DNA of 41,026 nt, taken from the NCBI GenBank assembly GCA_014904985.1, contig MU129229.1:1-41026 (forward strand), given 5' to 3'. Position numbers and translations under genes: made by a program. Positions 1-10,608 of the stretch are shown piece after piece (the first letter of the stretch is position 1; every line of letters starts with the position of its first letter). Under the pieces are notes generated by a model. It did no database searches, was not told the DNA's origin, and saw only the letters and a list, made by a program, of their open reading frames with translations. The DNA is from Hydnum rufescens UP504 (Eukaryota; Basidiomycota; Agaricomycetes; Cantharellales; Hydnaceae).

Positions 1-1623
1 GATAGCGGGAAGCATCATCAATGAAGGTGATCCAGTACCGATAGCCATTAGCTGTAGGCACAGAGATAGGGCCATGGAGATCAGAGTGGACCAGCTCAAG
101 AGGGAGAGAGCGACGGGAGGACACAGTCTGGGGGAAGGGATGTCTAGTCTGCTTTCCATCCATGCAGGCAGGGCAGACTGGGGCCACAGAGGGAACAGTA
201 GGGAGGACCAGGTCTGAAACAAGATGGTGCTCAACCAAGGATTTAAGACGTCCCACACTGATGTGGCCCAAACGTCGATGCCAGAGATGATAGTCAGCTG
301 TCTGGGCTGGAGAAGCCACCTGAGGCTGGACTACAGTGCTCCCACTCAACAGGGCAACTCTATCAGCTCCCACTGAGGCATAGAAGCGAGGAATGCCATC
401 TCTAACAAACTCAAGAGTGTCAGACTCAATCACAACTCGAAAGGCATGTTTAGAGGTGAGAGTCAACACTGAGAGGAGATTTTGATTCAGATCAGGGACA
501 TGGAGGACACCAGAGAATATTACAGAGCGCAGAAGACGACCTTCTCTAACTGGAGAAAACTCAACAGTACCTACTCCAGCTGCATAAATAACCTGGCCAT
601 TGGCAACTCGAATTGGAAGATTGCAGGGGGTATATGACTTGAACCACTCTCTATGAGGAGTCATATGAGAAGTGGCCCCTGTGTCTGCATTCCAAGAGTT
701 AGGCAGGGAGCTGGAGAGGGAGAGAGGACGAATACTTGCAGCACCTGCAGACTCTGAGGGAGTCTGAGCATCCTGGGCAGTATTAGCTTTGCCCTTGCGA
801 GGACGTTGCCTTTTGGATGAATCCTTGACTTCTTCCTTGGCCTTGGTGCTAGCATCTCTAAACTTGAAGCAGCGCTCAACAGTATGTCCACCTTTGCCAC
901 AAAAGGCACAAGAGAGGGTGGAGGCTGGAGCAACTGCAGCAGGAGATGCAGCAGGAGAAGCCACAGGATTGGCAGCAGCAGCAGCAGCAGTGACACCCAG
1001 GCGATGGGCTTCCTCATTCTTGAGGGCATCCTCAACCTGCTGCACTGTCAAGTGGGATTGGGCAAGCAGGGAGGTGGTCAAAGCACTGTACTGAGTGCCA
1101 TTCAGGAGGACAGAGATCAAGAGCTCCCTATCAGAGTCCTCAAGGGAGTAGGTGCCACCAGGACTGGCCACAATGGGAGGAGAGACTGGAGGAGGAGGAC
1201 GAGTGGACTGCAGGAAACGCAAGGCTTCCCTAGCACGAGAGATGAAGGCAGCCACTGCCTCAGAGGATCCTGCTTCACAGCCAGGAGGGACTGTAATGCA
1301 TTATACCGAGTGGCAAAGGTGGAGGCACCATAGGTGTCCTTGATAGTGGTGAGAATCACCTGAGGGTCTGTGGATGAGAGAGACACACTCCTGAGCTCAG
1401 GAGAGAGGTGATGACGAATTTCTCCCACAGCCTGGTCTCTAGCCTCCATACACTTGCGCCAATTCTTCAGATCTGTGACTGGATCAGGGACAGTAGTGTG
1501 TATCCAGTACCACATGCCTTTGGCCCTGAGGTAATCCTCAATAGCAGGGGCCCAGAGGGAATAGTTGGCAGTGGTGAGGAGAGGGAGATTGGTAGAAGAG
1601 GTGGAAGTGGTAGTAGAGGACAT
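1..1623 (-). pseudogene. copia-type gag-pol, 5' part, frameshifted and cut by the window edge
   Basis: Read on the minus strand from the ATG at 1623-1621. Gag carries the copia UBN2-like region (LTTANYSLWAPAIEDYL, then YNALQSLLAV). The frame must shift by one near 1283-1300; after that it stays open to position 1. In order it then shows a CX2CX4HX4C zinc knuckle (CAFCGKGGHTVERC, about 905-860), an aspartic protease site (WNADTGATSHM, about 690-660), a GAG-pre-integrase domain with a His/Cys pattern (YHLWHRRLGHISVGRLKSL, then CPACMDGKQ, about 300-150), and the start of the integrase core (WITFIDDASRY) at the edge. Reverse transcriptase and RNase H lie outside the window. The order PR-INT is diagnostic for Ty1/copia. 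CpG is not depleted here, unlike most other elements of the window, so this copy is probably young. The single frameshift could be a real mutation or a sequence error. Confidence 0.9.
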
Positions 1624-2247
1624 ATTGGAGTGAGGGGAAAGAAATTCGAATTGTGAGGGAAGGAGTAATCCGATGACGACGAAATTTGACGAGACGATAG
1701 AGGACAGTGGGCACTCCCAGCGGACGAAAGAACGAGGCGGAACGATGCACAGGAACGTCCAAAAAAGCGAAAACTTGAGAGGTGAACTCAACTAAGTGAG
1801 ATGGACACCCTAGGTGATTTCGTGGGACGATGTGGACGGATCGGGCTGTAACTTGGTACGACGGTGGGGGCACTGGCGATGATAGCGTGTGTCAAATATG
1901 GGACGAATCGGATGAGCGGATGGTGAGATATTCGCAATTTCAGGAATGAGGTAGGAGGAGCAGGTGACCACAGTAGTGATGACGAGACAACCAGTGGACC
2001 AAATCGCCTGAAAATTTGATGGAATGTAGGGGGCGTATGGGCGAGGCTGTGTGCAAAAAAGAGCAACGAACGGCCACGAATTGAAGGAGATATAAGCGAT
2101 TGATGGAATGAGGAAAAGCGGCCAAAGAAGGATGAATAACTCAAGAACCACTGGATGGAATCGGCTGAAAATTGGTGTGGACAGCAAGGACAATGTGTAG
2201 AACGCGTGTGCACAGTTTCAGGATGATTGGAGCGAGGCCTGGGGCAA
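1624..2247 (-). other. copia leader between primer site and gag
   Basis: About 620 bp with no convincing coding frame on either strand; the open frames seen have no recognisable domains. It is CpG-rich like the element body. An untranslated leader of this element is the simplest reading. Confidence 0.5.
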
Positions 2248-2260
2248 TGGGCCCATAACC
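2248..2260 (-). other. copia primer-binding site (half tRNA-iMet type)
   Basis: On the minus strand the sequence is GGTTATGGGCCCA, directly after an LTR ending in CA. Drosophila copia uses a very similar site that pairs with an internal fragment of initiator tRNA-Met. The position between LTR and gag fits this role. Confidence 0.75.
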
Positions 2261-2611
2261 TGTTCAAGTGGAGGAATGGGAAAGGCCTACACAGACACCC
2301 AGAGTGGAACTGAGGTAGATTGGCTTAAGTCTTGATGTAGCAAGAGTTATATTGAGTATCTAACTAACCTGAGGTAGATTGGCTTAAGTCTTGATGTAGC
2401 AAGAGTTAAGCCATATCTGCCTCCATCACAACAACCATAAACAGGAAGCAAAAACAACAATAGCACAAAACAACTAATACAAGGGCACAACTTCAACAAT
2501 TCACTGTACCAATTGATGAAAAGAGGCAAAGGACATGGCACATATGCCAAATATGACTCACCATTGTAGAAGAAGCACATCCTGTTGCTGCTTATAAGCG
2601 ACAAATGAACA
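2261..2611 (-). mobile_element. 5' LTR of the left copia element
   Basis: Plus-strand ends are TGTTCA at 2261 and TGAACA ending at 2611, a 6-bp terminal inverted repeat with TG...CA limits. The inner end abuts the primer site. On the minus strand a CTTATAAG box lies near the outer end and could be the TATA element. The inner end is firm; the outer end is inferred from the inverted repeat because the second LTR is not in the window. Confidence 0.55.
2311..2408. repeat. 39-bp direct repeat inside the copia LTR
   Basis: A 39-bp stretch beginning TGAGGTAGATTGGCTTAAGT is present identically at 2311-2349 and 2370-2408, period 59. This is a local tandem duplication within the LTR. Confidence 0.9.
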
Positions 2612-2840
2612 AACAAATCTTTGAACTCAATGTGGCAGAGGTGGGTAATCCCGGTGAGGCAGGAAATTTGCTAAGTCCTTTTCTGTGTTGTATATGATCA
2701 AGACACCTTTCATATATTTTTGATGCGCACATGCGTGCGTGGCTACGCAACAAGGATATGCAAAAGACTAGGGAAAATTAAAAATTTGAGAAAAACATGC
2801 AGTTTTTACTGAATCTTTTGCATCAAGATTCAACCCCGTT

Positions 2841-3765
2841 TTGCTGTGTTCATCTGAATCTGTTGAGCATATTTACACAATGAACCAACCACTTTCCACT
2901 GCACTATCCTCAATCTTCCATTTTGGGTTCATGTGCCCCTCCTGGGGGCTAGGTGTTGTTGCTCAGGCTATGTGTGGGCGCATTGTGTGTGCCCAAATCA
3001 CAGCTTTTCAACACACCTACTTTCAGTGTATTCTGAGAACATCTGGCCTCACAGTTCCTCATCTTCCCCTCATCTCCCACTCAACATCACCTGGGGGGGT
3101 CAAATCATGGCCAATTTTGGCATTCTTGGGCTCCATTGATTCATCTCATCATTCGTCCAAATCCATCAAGCATATTTATATGATGAACTGAGCACTTTCC
3201 ACTGTGCTATCCTCAATCTTCCATTTTGGGTTCATGTGCCCCCCCTTGGGGCTAGGTGTTGTTGCTCAGGCTGTGTGTGGGTGCATTCTGTGCACCCAAA
3301 TCACAGCTTTTCAACACACCTACTTCTAGTGTATTCTGAGAACATCTGGCCTCACAATTCCTCATCTTCCCCTCATCTCCCACTCAACATCACCTGGGGG
3401 GGTTGAATCATGGCCAATTTCAGCATTCTTGGGCTCAATCAATTCATCTCATTTGTCTGAATCTGCCAAGCATATATATGCAACAAACTGACCACTTTCC
3501 ACTGTGCTATCCTCAATATTCTATTTTGGGTTCATGTGCCCCCCCTGGGGGCTAGGTGTTGTTTCTCAGGCTGTGTGTGGGTGCATTCTGTGCACCCAAA
3601 TCACAGCTTTTCAACACACCTACTTTCAGTGTTTTCTGAGAACTTCTGGCCATGCTGTTCCTCATCATCCCTTCACCTTCCCTCACCACCACCAGGGATG
3701 CTCAAATATTTGCTGTTTCAAGCATTGTTAGGCTTGTTTGATTCCTCTTACCACCCAAACCTGTG
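2841..3765. repeat. about 300-bp tandem repeat array
   Basis: The phrase ACTTTCCACTG...CTATCCTCAAT recurs near 2890, 3193 and 3493, and the whole unit (CAGCTTTTCAACACACCTAC, then CTCATCTCCCACTCAACATC) repeats with a period of about 300 bp and 85-95% visual identity. The last unit is more divergent. No unit has a conserved reading frame, so the short ORFs here are not genes. The unit resembles the tandem units at the ends of the large palindrome (19056-19680 and 22255-23200). CpG is nearly absent. Confidence 0.85.
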
Positions 3766-3814
3766 CCCCTTTCTGCCACTCTTTCAAATTCTTCCATCAT
3801 TCCTTCCCTATGCA

Positions 3815-4007
3815 TGTTGAAATGGGCAGTTATCAGCTACAGCATACATCATGTGCTGCTCAACCATGGCCTCTACCCCTCTCTGCTTGTCCAGCCTATC
3901 CTATGGCCACCCCCCTTTTTACTATATATAACATAGATACTTGATGTACATACCCCACTGGTTTGTACCTCTGCAATCATACTGCACTGAGGTTCTTTTA
4001 TCACACA
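3815..4007 (+). mobile_element. 5' LTR of a small non-coding LTR element
   Basis: A 193-bp sequence from TGTTGAAATGGG to TTTATCACACA, repeated without indels at 5065-5257. It contains an ACTATATATAA box followed by about 100 bp, a plausible promoter. Several of the differences from the partner LTR are C/T or G/A changes, as expected for deamination. Target-site duplication is not visible (ATGCA on the left, AATGT on the right). Confidence 0.85.
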
Positions 4008-5064
4008 ACAAGCCAGTGAATCTCAGTGCATACCATCCTTACTGTTGACTGAGCGAGTCCACTGTCTGTCAACACTGTGGCCAAAAACTGTGGCTGTCTG
4101 GACAAACTGTGCCATAGTCAGTGACACCAACTCCATGTCTGAAAACCTGTCATTTGTTCTCTTTTCCACTTCTAAACTGCACGACTATTCCGTTGTCCAT
4201 CTGGGGGCACCCCTGTCTACACCTGGGAGTACCTATTCTGTGGGAAACCCCCCCCTCCTTGTGGGACTGCAAACCCTTTTGGTGCTTGTGAACCCATGCC
4301 TACACACATTCCATGTCTGTTGTGACTGTTGACCATCATACCTGTGTCCTCTTTCAGGGATCTTCTATTGCCATTGTGGCATGTTCATGAGGTGGAGTTT
4401 TTTTTTATGTGGGTGTTCAGGTGGGCACTGGGCCCAGACCCGGAGACCTACTGCATGGTCTTGTGGGTGGGATGGAGGTGGTGCTCAGGCGAGGGGGATT
4501 CATCATTGGCCACGGGCCTGGCTCGCTGTTTTGGGATGTGCATGAGGGGATTCAGATTTCCAGCTCACGGTTCTCAACATCATCAAGACATCCACCATTA
4601 TATTTTTCAGCTTACGGTTCATGTGAGGGGATTTGGATATCCGGCTTGTGGTCCTCCTACTGAGGGGTTCATGTTTCGATTTTGGTTTGCACAAAGGAGT
4701 TTTTTGGAGGACTCGGCTCATGGTACCCACCATTACTTGGGAGCAATTTTTCATTTTCAGTTCTCAGTTTGTGAGGGAGCTTGGACAGCTTGGCTCACAG
4801 TCCTGCTACTGACAGGTTTAATTTTTTTGGTGTTTATGGTCTCTACTCCAGGGGGAGTAGGTTTTCTTCTTGTTTTCCCTTGCCCCCCCCATTCCTGTTC
4901 AAACCCATTTGCTCCAGTGGGAGCTGTTGTCTGTGTTTTGCTCACTTTCCTATTTCCCTGTCTGAACTCACTTGCTTTAGTGGGAGCTTATATGGACTGC
5001 CCCATTATTTTTTCTTTTGTCTCATGTTTTTTGCTGGTGCTGTAGCCTCCACCATCAAGGGGAG
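4008..5064 (+). mobile_element. internal region of the small LTR element (TRIM-like)
   Basis: About 1.06 kb between two LTRs, without recognisable gag or pol. A 238-codon open frame (4329-5045) is hydrophobic low-complexity translation with no domain I recognise. A polypurine tract AAGGGGAG (5057-5064) sits directly before the right LTR, as in retrotransposons. Small LTR elements without coding capacity are called TRIM or SMART; they depend on another element's proteins. Confidence 0.75.
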
Positions 5065-5257
5065 TGTTGAAATGGGTGGTTATCGGCTATGGCATATGTC
5101 ATGTGCTGCTTGACTGCAGCCTCTACCCTTCTCCACTTGTCCAGCCTATCCTATGGCCACCCCCCTTTTTACTATATATAATGTAGATACTTGATGTACA
5201 TACCCCACTGGTTTGTGCCTCTGCAATCATACTGCACCAAGGTTCTTTTATCACACA
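5065..5257 (+). mobile_element. 3' LTR of the small LTR element
   Basis: Second copy of the 193-bp LTR, offset exactly 1250 bp from the first. It follows a polypurine tract and ends in TCACACA. Confidence 0.85.
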
Positions 5258-5445
5258 AATGTACTAGTATATTCATGGTGAATCTATCTTGCATGCCCCC
5301 CATTGAACTATACCTAGTCCACCCACCTGTATTTTGATGTGGTACTCAATGCACTATGTGATCTCTTTCATCTGATTGAGCCAAGCTACTGAGCTGTCAG
5401 CCTTAGTTGCACATAATGCACAGCCATGGGGTTGTACTGAATATG
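5258..5445. other. spacer, nothing recognised
   Basis: CpG-poor unique-looking sequence between the LTR element and the KDZ-related fragment. No coding frame or repeat was recognised. Confidence 0.4.
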
Positions 5446-5890
5446 TGAGAAGTCCTTCATCTTCAGGCTGTTGACAATGGTTGATGTCAAATTTCATGTC
5501 AAACCCATGAATCCAAGGTCAAAATTCAGTTTTTGATCATGATTTGACATCCTCTCTGGCCATGAAAATTTTCAAAATGGTACTCCTTTTGAGGTAAAGC
5601 CATATGGCTCACCAGCCTGACCACAAAATATGGGAGCATGCAGCAAGACCCTGACCCTTGAGTATCCACAACCCATACAATGACAAATCAAGCATGGCAC
5701 CATACACCCACTTTGGTGGGTGTGTCAGAATATTAGGTGAGTTTCTTTTATTACAGGGTGTATGACAATGCCAAAAGAGACTAATGTGTTATTATTCTAG
5801 GCACCTCCACTGCATGATACCCCACCTGAAGGAAATATATGGGACCCACCTGATGAGAACATGGTCAAGGCCCCTGCACAAAATCTGATG
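5446..5890 (+). mobile_element. KDZ 3' cassette fragment (copy A)
   Basis: The first part (about 5446-5615, with TTGACAATGGTTGATGTCAA, then AAAATGGTACTCCTTTTG) matches 28191-28383, just after the KDZ transposase stop at 28138. It then jumps to sequence matching 29021-29146 (CCACAAAATATGGGAG, AAGACCCTGAC, CACCCATACAATG) and ends with an exonic hairpin (about 5693-5729) and a spliceosomal-type intron. Compared with the 28-kb copy, the inverted-repeat core and the minus-strand intron are missing, so this is an internally deleted copy. Confidence 0.7.
5737..5800 (+). other. predicted intron without complete hairpin
   Basis: AG|GTGAGT at the left, ACTAATG as branch-like site and TTATTATTCTAG at the right; 64 nt. 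It matches the 107-nt intron at 28868-28974 but stops after the first hairpin arm (ATGCCAAAAGAG) and continues directly at ACTAATG. The loop and second arm are absent. Confidence 0.55.
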
Positions 5891-6120
5891 CACTGATATT
5901 GTATATAATTACAATAAATAAATAAATAATAAATAACCTTACTGTACTGTATGGGCCATAGAGAGCACATTGTCCCCTGGGGTTCCTGCAGGGTCCCCCC
6001 AGGTTTTTCAACCCTGTCTTGTATCCCACAGCTTTTACACCTGTGAGTTACAGGGGTGGGTTTTTGAACCTGCAGGGGAGGAGGTCAAAAATCCCTGAGG
6101 GGGACCCCTTGCAATACCCT
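5891..6120. other. low-information stretch with AATA microsatellite
   Basis: An ATAA/AATA-rich run at about 5907-5938, then C/G-rich sequence with runs such as GGTCCCCCC. No coding frame was recognised. It abuts the broken end of the copia gag on its right. Confidence 0.5.
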
Positions 6121-6578
6121 AGAATGTTGTCAGGGAGGTCAAACCCCAGGTTTTTAAGTTTGAGGGCACTTGCATGCAGCTCATTTATCTGCATTTGCAA
6201 GTCTGAGTTATCCTTAAATTGCTTGTGCCAAATTTTACTCATTAAATATGAGATGGCTTGGACACCAGTTCCTTCATAGTGTGTACAAAGGGCATCCCAG
6301 ATAGCCACAGCATTGTGTAGGTGCATAATGCCAAGGAGTGGGTCATCCTCCAGTGTAAGCATAATCTGCTGTTGTGCTTTGTGGTTCTTGGTAATCCAGT
6401 CACCATGGTTCACATCACCAATGCTGGGTTCAGTTTGTATATTGTCACCAGTGACATAACAAAGTAGGCAATGTGCTTCAAGAATCTCTCTTACACAATA
6501 CTTCCACAGCATAAAATTTCCACTGTCATTAGCAGGCTTTGGAATTGATGTGAATAAGGGATCTGCAGAAGTTGCCAT
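6121..6578 (-). pseudogene. copia gag (UBN2-like), C-terminally truncated
   Basis: Minus strand from the ATG at 6578. The protein begins MATSADPLFTSIPKPANDSG and shows typical copia gag features: NFMLWKYCVREILEAH, then DALCTHYEGTGVQAISYL and LKNLGFDLPDNI. Similarity ends near 6121, where unrelated sequence is joined; the open frame runs on to 6048 by chance. No zinc knuckle, protease or integrase remains. Gag would package the element RNA in virus-like particles. The primer site and LTR lie directly upstream (to the right). CpG is almost absent, unlike the copia at the left edge. Confidence 0.8.
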
Positions 6579-6650
6579 AGTAGTAGATGGGATAGGAAGG
6601 GCAGATGAGGGAACAGCAGTAGGTGCAGCAGTACTAGAAGACAGAGTTGA

Positions 6651-6663
6651 TGGGCCTATAACC
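6651..6663 (-). other. copia primer-binding site
   Basis: Minus-strand GGTTATAGGCCCA, one base different from the site of the left copia element, directly after the LTR end TCACCA. Same half tRNA-iMet type. Confidence 0.7.
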
Positions 6664-6842
6664 TGGTGAGAGACTATATATGGGACTCAATCTCATTATG
6701 GAGAACTGACTTTATTAATGAAAGTATACCTAGATATGGGACTAGGGAAAGTAATATGGAAAGGTGTACTAAAGAATGTATAGGAGAAGCATGGCTCACC
6801 TCAGTCTCATTATGGTCAACTGAGGAGAGTCGGATGTTACCA
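6664..6842 (-). mobile_element. 5' LTR of the truncated copia element
   Basis: Plus-strand limits TGGTGAGAG (6664) and GTTACCA (to 6842), giving TG...CA ends with a TGGT/ACCA inverted repeat. It contains a degenerate duplication (TCTCATTATGG followed by AACTGA near 6690 and 6809). CpG-containing sequence starts just beyond 6830, consistent with the element edge. The outer limit is inferred, since no second LTR is present. Confidence 0.5.
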
Positions 6843-7445
6843 AGGAACTGTATATCGTCGCGCTAAGGACCGAAAAAGGAAACAGGGGGGATTTCTATAT
6901 ACAGAAGATGTCCATGAGTCTTAATTACCGACATTATGCAGACTTATCCGAAGGGGCCTCTTCATGGTTACAGATTTAGTATGGACACAAGCACACTGGC
7001 ATGCTATTTTGGTGTAAGCCATCCTAACCTGTCATCTGAATTTTCTCTTCATTACTACTTTATAACCTTAGCAAGAAGAAGACAAAATCCCCCCTCAAAG
7101 GGGTGATCTGGAAAACACAAAGCGGGTACCAAAAAACAAATCCCCACTGAGCCATTGCCTGTGTATCTTTCCACTCCTGTTCCCATTTTGAATCTATGTA
7201 CTTATTGTGAATCTTGCTCCATCTTGACTTGTCCAGACACAGTATGTACTCATGCACCCATTACACCTGAGTTCTCCCTCTGTACAATAGTGCCATGAAT
7301 ACAACTGTGAATACGACTGAGACTCGATTCCTCCAGCATCCATTGATCACATGACTTCGGACTTGAGAGAGTCGGGGATTGGCGCTCGTCGCCGCTACCC
7401 GATTTCATAGTGCTTCCGAGAATTTACGGTTTCAAAATCCGTACG
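6843..7445. promoter_or_regulatory. intergenic region upstream of the aminotransferase
   Basis: CpG content rises to that of the genes. A minus-strand open frame at 7060-7257 has no recognisable domain. The 200 bp before the ATG (TCGTCGCCGCTACC and neighbours) probably include promoter and 5' untranslated region. No clear TATA box was seen. Confidence 0.35.
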
Positions 7446-9579
7446 ATGTCGACCCAATTCAAGCAGGTAGTTGCCATCGATTGCCCTATTGCTCGATGCT
7501 CAATGTGTTCTTCACAATATTCATAGGCTGAGCACAAGTAAGGCACAGGGAATTGTATAGTATCGGATCATTTTACGCTGACTTTTCTGGTCCTTGGTGT
7601 CCTAACAGATTACTAGTGTAAGGATACTTAGTGCCTCGTGAACACCCTGATGCCCCTCTGAACCATCATTTACAGAATTCCTGGCCCGATCGAGGTTGCC
7701 GATGAGGTATGAATGATATTCTCATAATCACTGTCGCAAGTCGTTGAAGGGAAGCCATCCAGGTGCTCTATGCAAATGCCCACCCCTCCATGTCCCACGT
7801 CAGCCCTGAGTTCATCCCTGTATTTGGTGAATGCATCAAGATGCTTAGGTTTGTAGGATCATTGATGAGCCTCCAATTATTGACTGTCGACATTCACGAT
7901 CGAATCTAATAGAGAAACACTCCTCACAAAGGCGGGACAACCCTTCCTCATTGCTGGAAGTGGCACTCTCGGGTGGGATCAGGTCGCAAGTAATTTGGTC
8001 GAGCCTGGCGAGGAGGTGAGCCATATCTTTTCCGATCTCGGCGAATATTTTTAGTGATGTGGTTAAGGCCTTGGTATTGCACTCGGGATATTTTGGTGAT
8101 TCCTTTGCGGACTGGTGGGATTGGGACACTTCATGGATCGCGCGAGGCCCTAATTGGACTTGTGTCCTGTTAGCTTGGAAGCGTATGGAGCAAAGGTTAC
8201 TCAGATTAAGGCCCCAATTGGAGCCGCTGTCACCGAAGCCCAAATTGAGAAGTGAGTGCAACAGTAGAGGACTCTTCTAGCTCAATGCTTCACTTCGCAT
8301 TCCCTACAGGGCTCTGAAGCGGAGCAAATACAAGGTTCTCACCTTCACCCATGTCGATACTAGCACTGGTATGCGTGATCCCCCATTTTTTAGATTATTT
8401 AATGAGTTTCTACTTCGTTCAGGCGTCCTTTCGAACGCCAAAATGATCGCGCAAGTGAGTCGACGTGTTTCCCCCGACACTTTGGTATGTTTGGCCAATT
8501 TATTGGTGCAATCTTTTAAGTTTGATTCATTGCCTCTCTGTTAGATAATCCTTGATGGTGTCTGCGCTGTTGCAAGCGAGGAAATCCGTTTCGATGACTG
8601 GGATATCGATGTAGTGATATCGGCTACACAGAAAGGGCTTGGTACGCCTCCAGGTTTGAGTGTGGTTCTGGCCAGCCAGTATGCTCTCAATGTGAGCTGC
8701 TACTATCCTGTAACCGGTTGTACCTAATGTCTGACGCTCTTCGAAGGTCCTTGAGAACCGCAAGACCCCCGTCACATCTTACTATGCCAGCTGGAAGAGG
8801 TATGCCATTATACTCGGTCATCTCGTGTTCCAATGTCTTTGGGATCCCTTCTTTACCTATAGATGGCTCCCGATCATGAAGGCTTACGAGTTTGGTTCAG
8901 CTGCATATTTTGCTACCCCTCCCGTAAACCTCATCTACGCCTTTCACGTCTCCCTCAAGAGCATCACTCATGGAGGCATTTCCTTGGAGGAACGCTTCCA
9001 CCTACATCGCGAGGCAAGTAAGCGCGTCAAGCAGGCTGCATTCGATCTCGGATTGAAGCAGGTGAGGTGTCTTGGGCTTTGCTTCTCGTTTCTGTTGCAA
9101 AAATGCGCTCATGATCACACTGAAACAGGTCCCGCTTGACCTCGACTACTCCGCGAACGGGATGACAGCAGTTAGTAACGCTGGCTCTTGGGTACAGCTC
9201 CGGGCATGCTGATGTGACCGCGCATTCTGAAGTTGTATTATCCTGAAGGACTCGATGCCGACGATATCATCCCCTTACTCATGAAGAAAGATATCGTTAT
9301 AGCTGGTGGTCTGCATAAGGACATCAAGGGTTCGTTACCCCATATCCTAACGCCATTCTACTGATCCTCGTCTTTATATTTCTGCTTCAGGTAAGTACTT
9401 CCGTATCGGGTGAGTTGAGTTTGTTTTGGATGATTGACTTGCTGCTGCTGATGGGCAAATTCTCTCTCAGTCATATGGGGCTGACGGCCGTAGACGGTTC
9501 GCGCGGCGATCTAGACAAGATTATACAAGGTTTACAAGAAACTATTAGAGAGGCCAAGGCAGCAAAGGGTGTTCAGTAA
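7446..9579 (+). CDS. alanine-glyoxylate / serine-pyruvate aminotransferase, 17 exons
   Basis: PLP enzyme of fold type I, class V, like yeast Agx1, which makes glycine from glyoxylate and alanine. Splicing by GT-AG signals gives exons 7446-7466, 7527-7537, 7609-7617, 7676-7706, 7763-7848, 7913-8015, 8068-8114, 8174-8251, 8310-8368, 8423-8484, 8545-8691, 8747-8799, 8863-9061, 9129-9170, 9233-9329, 9391-9409, 9471-9579: 390 codons plus stop, the usual family length. Motifs in order: IPGPIEVADEVLYANAHPSM, AGSGTLGWD, GYFGDSFADCLEAYGAKV, THVDTSTGVLS, the PLP-binding Asp173 (ILDGVCAV), Schiff-base Lys199 (SATQKGLGTPPG), TSYYASWKRWLPIM, FATPPVNLIYA, GGLHKDIKGKYFRIGHMGL. Asp173 and Lys199 are 26 apart, as in human AGXT. 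There is no C-terminal peroxisomal signal (ends KGVQ) and no signal peptide, so the enzyme is probably cytosolic. Exons 2 and 3 are only 11 and 9 nt. All key residues are intact. Confidence 0.95.
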
Positions 9580-10489
9580 CGGTGTCAATTAGTCCTCCCC
9601 TCCCCAACTTCGCTTGAGTTGGCCCTGCGTTCCTGGCCTTGCTCATTTTTATTTCTCGTTCAGTGTAGTATCCAACGGTATGACATGTTCCACCGCGAGG
9701 TTGTAGCTACACCCATAAGACCAATTAAGCATGTCTTAGATTCCTCGTGGCGCTAACTAATTCATCCAAGGTCACTGGAGGCAGGAATGTATTCCTGGAT
9801 GGAAATCAACATTTAATCCGATTTAATCAATCCAAGACTCCGGTATAGACACCCGTCGCCAGCAACTTATGCTGTGTGATCTGGGGTTAAATCGGTACGG
9901 AGTATAGTAGGTCACCGTAGTCCCAATCAGTTTGCATTCTTGGGCATTTGTGCTTAGCCACCACTGTTTCCTCTACTGCGTCAAGGTGTGTTTGCCGTCA
10001 TCTGGAAATGTCCAAATGTCTTGGCCATTAATCACACCAAGGACTGAAGGCGTAGGGACTCTCCAGGGCTCCTGCTTCCCGGTCCATTAGTAGGGCTCCA
10101 AGAGTGACAGTACGTAGTGTTACGCCCGCCATGCAAGATCATCAGCTTAACTATCATCATGCAAACCCCAACTTTGATGCGTTCGTCGGAGGAATGGCTA
10201 CAGAAATATCTGATCGTCACACGTGTTTAATAAAAAGCAGGAGCCGGAGTAAGGACCCGGTAGAGATGGAGAACCTATTGAAGCGTACGTGCCTCTGTTG
10301 AACGGGCGAGTTCAGGTGGATGGGGGCGGGAGCAGGAACTAGCGTATATTCGGCGGGCCGGTACAATATATCTGATGTAATACATGTATCCGAGCTCGTA
10401 CCTCCAACAGCCTCTAGGTCTGGCTTGTCTTTATGTATGATATTCTGGGGGTCTGTATGTGCAGGATCAGGCCTATTTTAAACTAAAAC
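9580..10489. other. intergenic region, no gene recognised
   Basis: CpG content like the genes. The first part presumably holds the 3' end of the aminotransferase transcript. Short open frames at 10032-10301 show no domain. No tRNA, repeat or transposon was recognised. Confidence 0.5.
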
Positions 10490-10608
10490 ATGATCAGCAG
10501 GGGCAGAGAATATTTTCAGGTACGAAGACTTGTTGATCCTTGTTTGGCTCATTACGTAACGCGGATCAGAACGCCCTTTGTCGACCCTTTTACACTCAAG
10601 ACACCGAC

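Noticed and set aside
661..1656. Several open frames on both strands over the copia gag/protease region
   Set aside because: They overlap the true minus-strand copia frame with its zinc knuckle and protease motifs; they are shadow frames.
1788..2267. 159-codon minus-strand frame
   Set aside because: Lies in the copia leader and spans the primer site; composition is Ser/Pro/His-rich without any domain.
4329..5045. 238-codon frame in the small LTR element
   Set aside because: Hydrophobic low-complexity translation without retroelement motifs; probably chance in CpG-poor, T-rich sequence.
3815..5262. Target duplication of the small LTR element
   Set aside because: ATGCA and AATGT do not match; no duplication is claimed.
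8055..8067. Intron 6 acceptor of the aminotransferase at TTTTTAG (8054)
   Set aside because: It would give a stop at once; the acceptor TTAAG at 8067 restores the conserved EPGEEALVLHSGYFGD.
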